Shown here: positions 25,841-38,200 of the stretch, piece by piece
Position numbering within the stretch: the stretch's first letter is position 1
Layout: every line of letters starts with the position of its first letter
NCBI RefSeq assembly: GCF_020085105.1
Contig: NC_058045.1
Location: 7,082,333 to 7,146,332, forward strand
DNA: 64,000 nt
Source of the DNA: Siniperca chuatsi
Taxonomy: Eukaryota; Chordata; Actinopteri; Centrarchiformes; Sinipercidae
Direction: 5' to 3'
Position numbers and translations under genes: made by a program
Notes under the pieces: generated by a model
Databases searched by the model: none
What the model was told of the DNA's origin: nothing
The model's input: only the letters and a program-made list of their open reading frames with translations

Positions 25841-28829
25841 TTGAATATTATTTACATTACTGCAAGTATACTCATACCATCATGGCCATCAAACGAATCA
25901 TCTTCTACATTATTAATAGTTATGCTGAAACTGTAAAAATAATTTATATCTTTCATTTATTATTCACTCTTGAATGTGATTTTAAAATACTGAGCTGTCA
26001 AGCTGTTCATGTAAATCAGTACAGTATATTTGGATATTTATCAGTGCTCAGTTTAAAACCCTGCAAAGGAGGAAATGGTAGATATTGATTTTCAGAAACT
26101 GTTGACTGGCACTGTTGTGATTACTTGGTATCATTGTGAATCTATCAATACTTTCAATGTACTCAGTACTGATATTCAGCCCTAGCATCTGAAAGGGAAG
26201 CAGTGTGGTGCTGGTGGGAAGCTCAAACATATTAGACATGTGAGTTAGTTGCCGTACATTAACATTTTAATGCAGTCCTTTTTAACAAATCCATAGTGTG
26301 GGGAGATAACATTTACAGAAGATTTAACTGAAAGGTTAAACAAATGAATAAAACTGGTTGGCAGTAAAAGTTAATTCTACAGTATACATTTTGAAAATAT
26401 ATGAGAGATGGCTGGCAGTAATATAAAGTATGTGATATGTAGTAAACGGGTAGGGTCCTTAAACATACAGTACGTCTTAACTGACACTAACAGATGTCAC
26501 AGAGGACGACAATCACAACATCAAAGCCTGAGAGAGAGAGAGAGAGCGACAGACTCCATGCTTAGAGTGTATGCTTGTGTTCAGTTATATTAAGCTATGA
26601 AACTTAATACAGAGACACTTCCACAGTGAATGCCAAACATTCCTAATATCTATCTACATCTACAGAAGAGCTGCCAGAAGAAAAAAAGATGAAAATTTAT
26701 AGTCTGTGATATACTGCATGTCGCACCCTTGGCAGCGCTGTCTGACATAAATTTCCAAAGTCTTCAGTTGTAAACTTGACATTGAAATGATTTATCCATG
26801 GATATTCAGAATCCCTTGGCCATTGGTATTAGTATTAGTAAATAAATAAATTTATAAAAACCCTGATATATTTGACAACCCTGGTAGGCACACAATGAGA
26901 ATCTAAAGTGAAATATGGTTCTACTAAGACATCACAGAGTGAAGGCTGTAGGGATCAAACTTGGCAGCAACACTATAATTTTCAAAAGGTCTCTCTGGCT
27001 AAATCAAGGCTTGATCTTAAACCGAAATAACACTGAGTGGCATAAAGAGTTTTGTGTTGTTCACTTCAACAGTGTGTGTAAAGGAGACGGGGATAATGAC
27101 AGGGGAACATTTCCCACTCTGTCATCAGATCACACACATTAATTCAGTAAAGCAACAGATGACAGTTTTTACCTGGCATATCGCAGATGAGAATGTGATG
27201 GCACTGTGAAAATGTGCAACAGGGTGTTGCTGAAAAAGAGCACAGTAGATGTTTTCCTTCCAGGCGTAAAATCTCTGCAAAAAAAGTGTTCCTCCTGCTT
27301 CTTCCTGTGCCACGAAACAGCCCATTTGCAAAAGTAGAGAGGTGAATGAGGCAGTTGGTGGGTAAACAGATGGTGCTTTATTGCTCTAACGCAAGCTGGA
27401 TTGCTGTAGTTTCTGATTAATTTCATACTTCATTGCATTCAGCAAATGTTGTAAAAACAAAAGGGTTGACAGTGGATTCTCTATATGGATATGGATATGC
27501 AGCATATGGAGTCTCTATTAATCTACAGTAGTGACATACCCAGTGGAGTGAGCCATTTCTTAACTTGCAAATCTGTATGTATGGTTTATTTCATCTCAAG
27601 AAACTTGCACGGTTTGTGGTCAGAGTTACAAACAGTCTTGTTATATAGAGTTATGAACATTTCTTTTTTGTTATGATAACAATTTAGGGTCATAATCGTC
27701 TGATAACAGAACAGGGTTTTCTCAAGACCACAGTTTAATGCAGGATTTATGGGGCACTTTTTTATTTCTTAGCAAAACAAGGGTGTTCCCTTAAGGTTTG
27801 CATATTGTGGGTATAACATGTGGAAGCATGTTTCCTTTCTCCTTTCTCTTGTAATGTATTATGTTTCTTGTGATTAATTTATGATAACTGACAAGTAAAT
27901 ATCAGTTGGCAGATTTTTCAGGTGAGAAAATTAACATTATGCGGGATACCGCTAATTTCTCTTTGACTGTAGGTGGCGATAGTGCTAGTGTTTTCACAAT
28001 TTAGCAGTAAATGGAGGAAGCATAATCTGTCTTTTATCCAAAACAGAGAAGGGATGCTGAATTGTTTGTATTTAGCTAGTACCAACTCCAAGAGAATCGA
28101 TACTTTACAAAAGCCAGATGTATTTAGGTATTGATATTTTTGGAATCGATCACCATAACTATGACATTAGCACCTTCTTCAAGCCTTTGGGGTTCAGTGC
28201 ACAGGAATCCAAATGGGCAACTCTAAGCTAACAAGCCGCGATATCTTGCCCATTCAAGTCATATCGGAGTTATCATAATTACGACTTGTAAATAGCATTC
28301 ATGTCAACATCAAAATTAATAATTAATTACGATAATTACGACTGGAAAACTGTCAGGGTTTTATGAAAGCTCCTTTGTATCCGATTTGGCGCTTAATAAT
28401 CCGGAAGTGTCTGAAAACCAAACAAATATGGATGCTTCACATTAGCGTTCAGAGTAATTAAACACAAATTAAATTGATATGGTGTTAATTGCCAATGCAC
28501 AGTATTTTAATCCTCACACGACCGGGTTTTTGACTAACTTACTACCTTTAAATGAAAATACAACGAAAGCAGACAATTCACAAACTTTCACTTTACATTT
28601 TAAAATGAAATGAAAATTTACATGGGTGGGGTTTTCTTACCTCAACCCTGCGACCAGGCTGGTTAGGCGGTGAACTATGGGATGTACAGTACATCTCTGG
28701 CAGGTTCACCAAATTTCACATAGCCCCTCCCCTCGCCATAAAGTTAACCTTACCCATAGACTGATGTGCGCGTGGTCTGTGAGGTGCTACGCATTCGGCT
28801 GAAACAACAAACAGGTCTCCACCCTAACA

Positions 28830-29247
28830 CGTGAACCGTAACGTTATCTTAATATTTGTGTTGCGAACGGTAATTTGAAAATAACCTCCCATATCCTTTG
28901 GTCCTTAAATTATGTGTTCAATAATTTTCATCTAACGTTAACGTCTCGTTTTGCGCTATTGCTAAGGTAACTTTTAGCAAACATTAACGTTAGCTTTCAA
29001 TATGTAAAATAGCATTTTTTTTCTAACTAACGTTAACGTGAATATCTGCTAGCTAACTAGCCTTGGGTTAGTTGACGAATTTAATTGGATAGATTAGTTT
29101 CTTTTTCTTTTTGGACGTGTTAGCCAGCATAGTATAGCCAATAGCCAATAACTGCATCTAACGTTAAATTGAATTAAATTAGGTGTCCTGCTCTGTTCTG
29201 TTTTGTTATTGTGGATAGCTAGCTACGTCAGCTACCACTTTGCAGAT
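28830..29247 (+). promoter_or_regulatory. mov10l1: Putative mov10l1 promoter / 5' leader
   Basis: Directly upstream of the mov10l1 start codon. Five exact TAACGTTA palindromes occur (28839, 28933, 28985, 29028, 29159), with a CRE-like TACGTCA at 29224. AACNG cores that could serve MYB factors occur near 28834 and 28866. In mammals A-MYB drives piRNA-pathway genes including Mov10l1; that it acts here is inference only. No TATA box is evident. Confidence 0.35.
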
Positions 29248-32200
29248 ATGCTTACTGCTGTGCGGTGTATGCTGTCTAAGCTGGTTTCTCCATTGTGGAG
29301 GACAGTAGAGGTGGATGGAGAAGACATTTTCTCCGGCACACCAGGTAAATGCAGCATATCCACAAAGTATAGCTAGAAAAGTTCACTTGGTTAGCCTTAT
29401 CGCTCAACACTAACCGATTTGATGCCATGTTGTTTTTGGTCCACATTGCTTTTGCTGGTCAGGCATGGAGGACATTCGCCACCTGCGGAGCAGTGTGGTA
29501 ACCCAGCTGTGCCTTGACTATGGCATGATAGACGATGCGATCTACTTCACAAGTGGAGAGGTGTTGGGCGGGATGCCACTGAAAGAAGGTGACCTGGTGA
29601 ACTGCATAGCAGTAAGAGATAGTGCCCAAGGGGGGTGGAAAGCTGTAAGGGTGAGAATCCTGTGCTCTGCTCCAGCATACATTTTCAAACAACATACAAT
29701 TTATATTTACCTTGAGTTTTTTTGGGGGGGGGGGTTTGGTGAAGTAGGGCATACAATATTTCATACATGTGTTCCATCTCTATCAAATATGAGAACCCAA
29801 ATGTTGGCGCATCTCTTTTGCTGTCTTGTTACCCCACTAAGAGTTGGTGTATAAGTTAATTTAACCTATACTTGATTCAGTCAGGAAAATAAAACCATCA
29901 CGATGAGCATTGTCATACATGCACCACATACATCCTGTCATTTAGGTGGAGAAGAGTGCCGATGCTTGGGAGGATGGAGGAAGTACCTCCCTAGAAGCTG
30001 ACAATATGCAGCTGCGGCCTCTCGTTGGCACAGTCACATCATTTGATGGAGATGGCGGCTACATAAACCAGACCACATACTTCCCACGCTACAGTCTTTG
30101 GGAAGGTACTGCTACTCACTGTACTTTACACACTAAAATTGTGAGCCTCTTGACCCCATGACGCTTTGCATATACTTAATCTGTTGTCTACACCCTCAGT
30201 GGTCTTTCAGTCCCAGAACTGTCCAGCATTTGACTGATTTAACAGCATACATTTTTACAGTTGATGTTTGGTTAACTCTCAAAAGTAGATTAGACAAACT
30301 CACAGCCACACCAAAATTTACTAGCAGTTGGCTGAAGACTGATGTTAACGTTTCTGACTGTTGGAACACTTTGTGTATTTTCTCTCCTTTTTGTTAGGTT
30401 ATCAACCAATGAAAGGAGACTGGGTCCAAGCAAAATATTTTATCAATCCTACCCAGTGGACCACCCAGGCTCATTCTGTCGCCCCTTTACGCTATAGCCG
30501 CCTAGACCGGGTAATTGCTAAGTTTTTGGTTATACCCTCTCATTACAATTTAGTCCTTTTTTTGAGTTCTTCAAGTTGCATTTGTAATCAGCATCACAAT
30601 TAATTCTGACAACATTTTAATGCTTAAAAGCTAATTCATGCCTGTCTAATCAAGTTGAGTAATATTAAAACCTTGTTTGGTTATAAATCTAATGACTTCT
30701 TTCACCCCCCCCCTCTGAATGATCTGCTGTCTGCAGGTGTGTGTGACCAGCATGTATGGTAAAAATGGAGTGGTGGAGGACAGTGTATTCTTCAGCCTGG
30801 ACTCCCTGCTGCTGCCTGCCCACTACCAGCCTTTGCCAGGGCACCTGGTCAACCTGGTAATGGTGGAGAGCAGTCAGTCCCTCTACTGTTGGAGGGCCCT
30901 GTGCATGGCACCCTGCCTTCAGAGGTATTAGAGGTGTTTGGACCTTTGGATTGATTAATCTGCCAATTATTTTTTTATGATTTAATTTTGGCTAATGAAA
31001 TATCAAAAAATGCCAATTACAATTTCTAGTTTGACCTAAGGTCCTAAACCCAGAGGTATTCAGTTTACTATGATTTATGACAAAGAGAAGCAGTAAATCC
31101 TCCCATTTGCGAAGATGGAACCTGATATTTTGTAGTTTTTTTTTTTCTCTTACTATATTTGCTAAATAAATGACTGAATCTGACTAATCATTGCAGCTCT
31201 ATATCTTTATCATCTGAAGTGCACCAGTATATTCCATATTTGTTCAAATTTTGATGTGGGTGATACAGATCACTAATTTAATGGCTTTTGTTTTTTGCAG
31301 TGTGAATTTTTCTGCTACAGCTCTCCCAGAAGCTGAACTCCAGAGCATTTTGGAAAACAAAGGGGGGCTGGATGTAACAGACTATGGCCAGTTTGGAGAT
31401 CTGATGATAGGGGAGCAACAAGAGCTGGTGCTCTGGATACAGTGAGTGACCAAAGAAGAAAGAAAATATTCACATTCCGAGTGTACAACTAACAAATTAA
31501 AGCACTAGTCACAAACCTCTGTATATGATGAGCATTGGGCATTGTCCAAGATCAATTTTTCATCTTTGCAACCTTTATTAAAACTCTTGCCACCATAGGT
31601 GTTTTGGTACAAATCTCTCAAATATGAGAGAAAATTAGAGGATTATGGAATACCTGTTACAGAGGAAAATACTATTTCCATGAGTAGCACAATATACTGT
31701 ACTTTATTCATCTTTCTCTCATGACAGAAACAAAGGCTCAGAGACCCACAGGCTGAAGTGCTGTGACTTTTCTGGCTGGGACTCAAAAGAACAGTTCACC
31801 CTGGTAACTGTCAAAGGGTCCACACCACTGAGACAGAAACGACAGCCTTTGCAAGAAAACTGCTCAGAGTCTTCAGAAAAACAAGTCAGTGATGTGAAAG
31901 AGGTAGACAAAGAAAATGGTGAGGTGCTGAAGGAGACTATCCATCTCCCTGGTGTAAGGAGAGAGGAAATGGAGGTGGATATTCCACCAGGAGAGAGGCT
32001 GTCTATTGTAGTAGCCTGCCAAGCAAAGTAAGTTATTTTTTAAAACTTTTGTAGTGGCACTAGTATAAATAACAGAAGCAGTTGGAGGAGTAATGGATCA
32101 AAAAGATGAATGTAGAATGGAAAGTTTTTGACTTCACCTATGTCTGGGCCTGCTGTCTTGCCATATAAAATAAGCTATATTTACTGAAGTGTCGAGTGTC

Positions 32201-35200
32201 TCTGTGTAGCTCTTGTTAGTATGTTGTCTTTACAACTAAATTCAATGTGGGAATTTGCTCAGGAGCCTGGGAAGCTGTGCTGAGCTGCTGTTGCTGCACT
32301 TCTCCTCTTTCACCATTGGGAGGCGCCTGGAGGTCACAGTGGGCAGTGAAGAGGAGAACCTGCTGCAGCCCTTTGTGCCCTACAGTCCCAGTGATGCAGA
32401 TGTACGGCCGCTTTCAACAATGCCTACTCACGTGATCACTGTCTCTGCTCCAAAAGACACACCAAGGTATCAAAACAACTGATTCCATTGCTGCCTGAGG
32501 AAGCACACCAAGCTTGAAATTAACTGCCAACCTATCTTTACATGCTCTAGATGGAATGAAATAATTGGAGGAAATAATTGGAGGAATGGATGAAACACAA
32601 ACCTAAACTTAATATTAAATATAAGAATTTGTCTCTTCCTTGTTGCTTATATAAAAAGCTTTTTAATGTCATAGTTTGATTGACTTCTGTGTTTGCTATC
32701 TCTAAAACAGAGCCCTATATTTTTAACAAAATGAATTATTTGTGTCACCTTTTGTTTGTTTGTTTGATTGATTGATTGATTTTCCCATCTGTAGGCTTAC
32801 TAAGCGGCGGCTGCCAAACTTCCTACCTAACTACCCAGTTCCCCAGGCTCTCAGAGACTGTGTGGAGGCACAGAGCGACGTGCTGGTAGTTCAGCCCTGT
32901 CTAGGAGAGGTGAGCATGCACATGATGAAGTTTAGCTTGTCATGTAGAATAACATAATAAAAGTTGCAGATTAAGAGTTGGATTAGGGGTATCTGCAAAA
33001 TAAAAGTGTTGATTAATGGTGCACTAAAGCACTGTGGATAATGGAGTCTACCAATATTTATTACTTTATGAATATGTTTTTTTTCTGAATCAGCATCCTA
33101 ACAAAGGAGTGAACCTTTGTTAGGATTTTGTAAGTGGGGAAAAAACCCCCACCCTTTATTTGGAGGACACAGATTGCCACAAAATTGGCTCCAGTGGCTG
33201 CAGTCTTACCTCATCTTTTATGTTCCCTATGGTGAGGGAAAGAACAAAATATTATTTGCCTTCAGGGATCAACTGAAATATCAATTTCCCTTCTCCTGCT
33301 GTGTCTGTTTGCTCAGGTGCTGTCACCATCCAACATGCATTCACGTTTCTCAACACTTATCTGGCTGGAAGAGCTGCATGCAGAGAGGGAACTGAGAGAA
33401 TTCACAATCAACGGGGCCATTCTCAGGAAAGGAGCGGTCTACCTGCACCTAGAGGTCCTTGGTTTGGCCGAAGGCAGACCCAATCTCAATATAGGTGAGG
33501 AGGACTTAGGTGTCTTTCTTCATCATTGTTGAATTATTGCAAAGGTTCATGTTGTGAGTTTGTTGTGCAACACAAGAAGAAGTTTTGACAAGTTTGCTCT
33601 GCAGGTGACAGAATAGTATTGAAGAAACCGCGAAGTGACGGTGTGGTAATGGAGTATGTTGGTTATGTCACAGAGGTACGGAGATATTTGATGCTCAAAA
33701 GCATCTTTTTTATGTTCTACATAAACAAACATAAATGCTCTTTAAATTCAGATTTAATCTGATGTTCTGTTTTGCCTCACAGATCAATGATGAGGATGTG
33801 AGTTTGAGAGTGAACTCAGACTTTCAGCGCAGCTACCTCGGAGAGCCACTTGATGTTGAGTTTTCTTACAACAGGTTAGAAATAAGATTGCGTTTACGAA
33901 ATCATAAACGCAATGCTTTCATATATTACCTTTTGAAATAATACGTCATAGTTCGAATATGAGCATTTTGACTGCTTGCTTTACCAGACTGACCATGAGG
34001 CGATGTCACAACGCACTTGACCAGACAAAACAGTTTGGGGAGAGTAAGTTGAGCTTTTATTTGGATTACTTTAAGTCTTTACAGCGTGTGTATCCTAGCA
34101 TTTTAGACATGACAAAGGGGACAGATGAATTCATTTTCATACAAGTCAACTGTACCTACAATCACATGCAATATACAGTGCCCTTTGGAAGGTACAATAT
34201 AAGAAGTTTTTGTATTAAGTATTACACTGACATTCAAGAGAATGAAAAATGTTCCACTGCAAACAGAACTAATGAAAAGTGAAGTCCCAAGCCACTGTCT
34301 CATCAAAAAGCTTTTCTCCCATAATTTCTTGTACTACAAAATGATGTTGAATAAATAATTAGAATTGTCTCCAGGGATGAATTGAATATCACATTTTACT
34401 TCTCCAGTAGTGTCTGCTTGTTCAGCTGCTTGGAATCATTTTGACGACCAACAACATTATTTCTTGATAGCTGCACATTTCTTTAATAGACAAAATTACA
34501 CTTTAAATATTTAAGTTTAATAAGTCTTGGTTTACTTTCCATGAGACAGTTACACTTCACACAAGATTTCATGATAGCTAATTTTAAAAGTAGTCCAGTA
34601 AGTAAATTGCTGTCATTTTTACATTGTTGTGCAGTTCTCTTCCCCTCTAGAGTGACTGTTCAGACCCCTCAGTGGACAGGAAAGTGGATAGATGAGTCAG
34701 GCCAAAACAAAACAATGGAGGACAATGAGGTGAAAGAAGGAAAAATTAAAGACATCAATGCCATTAAGTCTAGTTTTGATTAAGTGTAATTGTATTTGAA
34801 CACCAGGCTCCAGCCATGGAAAATGGAAAGGTGTCAAGCATTTCCATCAACATGAAGTCAAAGGCCACACAGACTAAAGGTACAGGTATTCGATTTTTGA
34901 TTTGGTACAAGCTTTACCTGTGTGTGTATATATCAGATAATGTTGAGAACATCAATGACAAATGTGTAATCACTTCTAGATGGTAGACTGCCATCCAAAC
35001 CCATCCCCAGCAAAGGGCACTTCTTTAACCCGGACCTGAACCCCCCTCAGAGAGAGGCAGTGAAGAGGATCCTGGCAGGAGAATGTCGACCCATTCCTTA
35101 TGTGTTGTTTGGACCTCCAGGCACTGGAAAGACCATCACCCTCATAGAGGCCATACTACAGGTACATACCTACAAACACTATAGACTATACTTCCTAATC

Positions 35201-38200
35201 AGGGGCTGTATTCATTATAAGGCTAAGAGTAGCTCCTACCTACCCTTTAAATTAACGAAAATGTGTAATGAGTGATATTTATCAATCCCTAACTTTAAGA
35301 CTCCTGTGTTTTTAGCCACTGTAATTAGACCAGTAACACAAAGTATTCTGAAACAAATACATCCAACACATTTTTCACAAATACTGTCCAAGTTGATAAA
35401 CCAAAAAAGAAGGTCTCATGTTTACACTTGACAACTTACACAATAGAGTGAATATGTCAGCATTAAGGTCTTAGACTCTTATACCTGTCAAGCGTACTCC
35501 CATTCTGGTCCTCTGCTTGTGTGACTTCATAAAGTTTTTCCATCACCAGGTTTACCACTTTATGCCCAGTAGTCGGGTACTCGTATGTACTCCTTCCAAC
35601 AGTGCTGCCGACCTCATCTGCATCCGCCTACATCACAGTGGCTTCCTGCATGCTGCAAGTTTGGCCCGTGTCAACGCATCCAGTAGGCAGGACGAGGTAC
35701 TGTTTGCAACAGACACCTAATTTACAGTGTGTATGATCAAAGGGAAAATATGCATGCTCCTGTGTGCAGTTAAGGTCTACAGATGTCATCGCCATTCGCC
35801 AACAGGTTGGGCGGTACAGTTGTCAGTAATCCTTTTTAAATAATAAATGAGGTTATGATAACATGCTCTGTCTGCATCTACCTTTACATTGCTTTTATCA
35901 TCTAAAATGTACATGGTATGTTGATGTGACTGTTTGTTTTTTTTCTTAGTCCATCCCAGAAGTGCTGAGACTGTACTCGAGGGCAGGAGAGGACATCCGT
36001 CATGCCTCTTTTCACAGGATTGTGGTCAGCACCTGCTCCAGCGCTGGCATGTTTCATAATATAGGACTACAGTAAGGCCTGACATGTAATATGGATAGTT
36101 GTCAACAGTTTAAATAAGCATTTTTTGTCCTCACTTCTATCTCCTACTTGTAACTCAGTTCACTAACTGTGGATTTGTTTTTCCTCAGAGTGGGACATTT
36201 TACCCACCTGTTTCTGGATGAAGCCGGCCAGGCCACAGAACCAGAGTCCCTGATCCCCATGAGTCTTGTATCAGAGAGAGATGGACAGGTCAGCACAAAC
36301 GCACACACAGTGACTACATTCACTCCTTTAAGGAGTGTCCAGTGCCTCTGTCTTGTGTGCAGGCATGCCACAATTGGGTAGCAGAGTAGGGATTTCTGGC
36401 ACAACTTCACCTACTTCCAAAGTGCATGCAGAAGGGAAAATGTCTGAAGAGGTCAGTTGTCTCAATTGGGTTTCAGATGTAATTTACACCAGCCATGTTT
36501 ATAGTGTGGATGCAAAAGAACAACAGCTGGACTTGTCTTTGTTATTAATATTTATTTACTTCAGTTGTGGGTGAACCATACCAGTCAAATTGCATTTTAT
36601 CAGAATCAGAAATACTTTATTGATCCCTGAGGGGAAACTCTTTTGTTATGTTCTCTCCCTCAGATTTTTTCATGCCACATGTATTTTCTGAGCTGTGCTG
36701 AGACAGCAGCAGGATTCCCCATGTATTCCCACCTTGACCGTTTTCCTCACTTTTAATTTTGTATACATGGTTAATCAATTGAACTGATTTTTGAACAATC
36801 CTTCTTCTTAAAAAGATGGGGTTTTTTTAAGAAAACGGATTAAAACATAAAACAATGAGCCTTATTGATTATTCAGAACTTGCCTGAGCTTTATTGATTT
36901 AATAATGACTGTTTTCCCTCACCTGCTTAGATAGTGTTGGCCGGAGACCCCTGTCAGTTGGGTCCAGTAGTGAAGTCCAAGCTGGCCACTGCCTTTGGCC
37001 TGGGGGTGTCTTTGTTGGAGAGGCTGATGGCCAATCCACTGTACTCCAGACAGGACTGGGGATACAACCCTAAGCTGGTTGGTGCACTGCATACAAAATC
37101 TATTGTGTTTTTAGTAATTTTAAGGTGTTCTTTGGAAGAAAGTATCACATTGACATTCATGAAGATAATCAAAATGTTTTACATGCTATGCAGATCTTTT
37201 ATTTTGAAATAATTATACCTTGGCATAATGATTTTATTTTAGTGCTGTTGTTGATACCAGTTAGTTGCCAGTGTAACAAGATTAGTACAAATTACTCATC
37301 TTAGATGAATGTATCAGATAATAGTTGCATGCACTGTATGCATAATGATTATAAAGCTGGTCTCTTACTGCTACAGGTGACTAAGCTGATGTACAACTAC
37401 CGTTCTCATGAGGCCTTGCTCACGCTGCCCTCCAAGCTCTTCTACCAGGGCGAACTATGTTTTAAAGCCCCCAGGGCCATAGTAGACTCTCTCTGCCATT
37501 GGAAAACCCTGCCCAAAAAAGGTTTCCCACTCCTCCTCCATGGAGTTAGGGTGAGTGATCTTTAGACTTATGAAGAATTTTAAGAAAAATGGCTGCACTC
37601 TTGCAAGTCTAATTTACTGTGGAATGAGGCCTATTCTGTATCACAAATTGATTGTGCATCTACACTAATAAGTTACAAGTTTATAAGGTATGTTGGGAAA
37701 AATCTAATCCTTGTTCGTCTTATTATGTCAAGTTACTGGGATGTTCAGCTCCCACATTTATTCCAGGGATTTTGCTCTGCCCTAGGGCACAGAAATGAGG
37801 GAAGGTAACAATCCATCGTGGTTCAACCCAGTGGAGGCTGTACAGGTCATGCTCTACTGCTGCCAGCTGGCCAAGAAGCTCTACAACCCTGTGGATGCAT
37901 CTGACATTGGCATCATTGCCCCCTACAAGAAACAAGTAAGACTGCACAATTTCAGTTAAATATGTATTGTGCTTTTTTGAAGTCAGGTCTCATATGAAAG
38001 CTTTAAATCACTTTAGTTGCATGAGTTCTCCTTTCTTTATCCATCATAGTAGAGTGGAGTTTAATGTGAAATGACACTGACTTAGCATTTTTCCCCAAAG
38101 TAGCTTAAATGGCTTCAAAATGTTTGAGTGGCTTTGCATAGTATAACCCAATAGTGTCCTTGTTTTCTTTCTTTCTACTCTCCAGTGTGAGAAGATTCGA

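Larger units (their letters stand above)
23111..28829. other. Intergenic region between nuak1 and mov10l1
   Basis: Mostly A/T-rich DNA. Seen in it: a perfect 13-bp hairpin at 23960-23990, a diverged direct repeat at 25545-25840, and a (GA)n tract near 26527-26546. No exon with a recognisable domain is seen on either strand; the longest frame is 100 codons and looks random. Confidence 0.6.

Noticed and set aside
34652-34660. Acceptor CCCCTCTAG at 34651 for mov10l1 exon 14
   Set aside because: With the phase left by exon 13 it would meet TGA at once; the acceptor at 34634 keeps frame and restores the conserved LFP motif.
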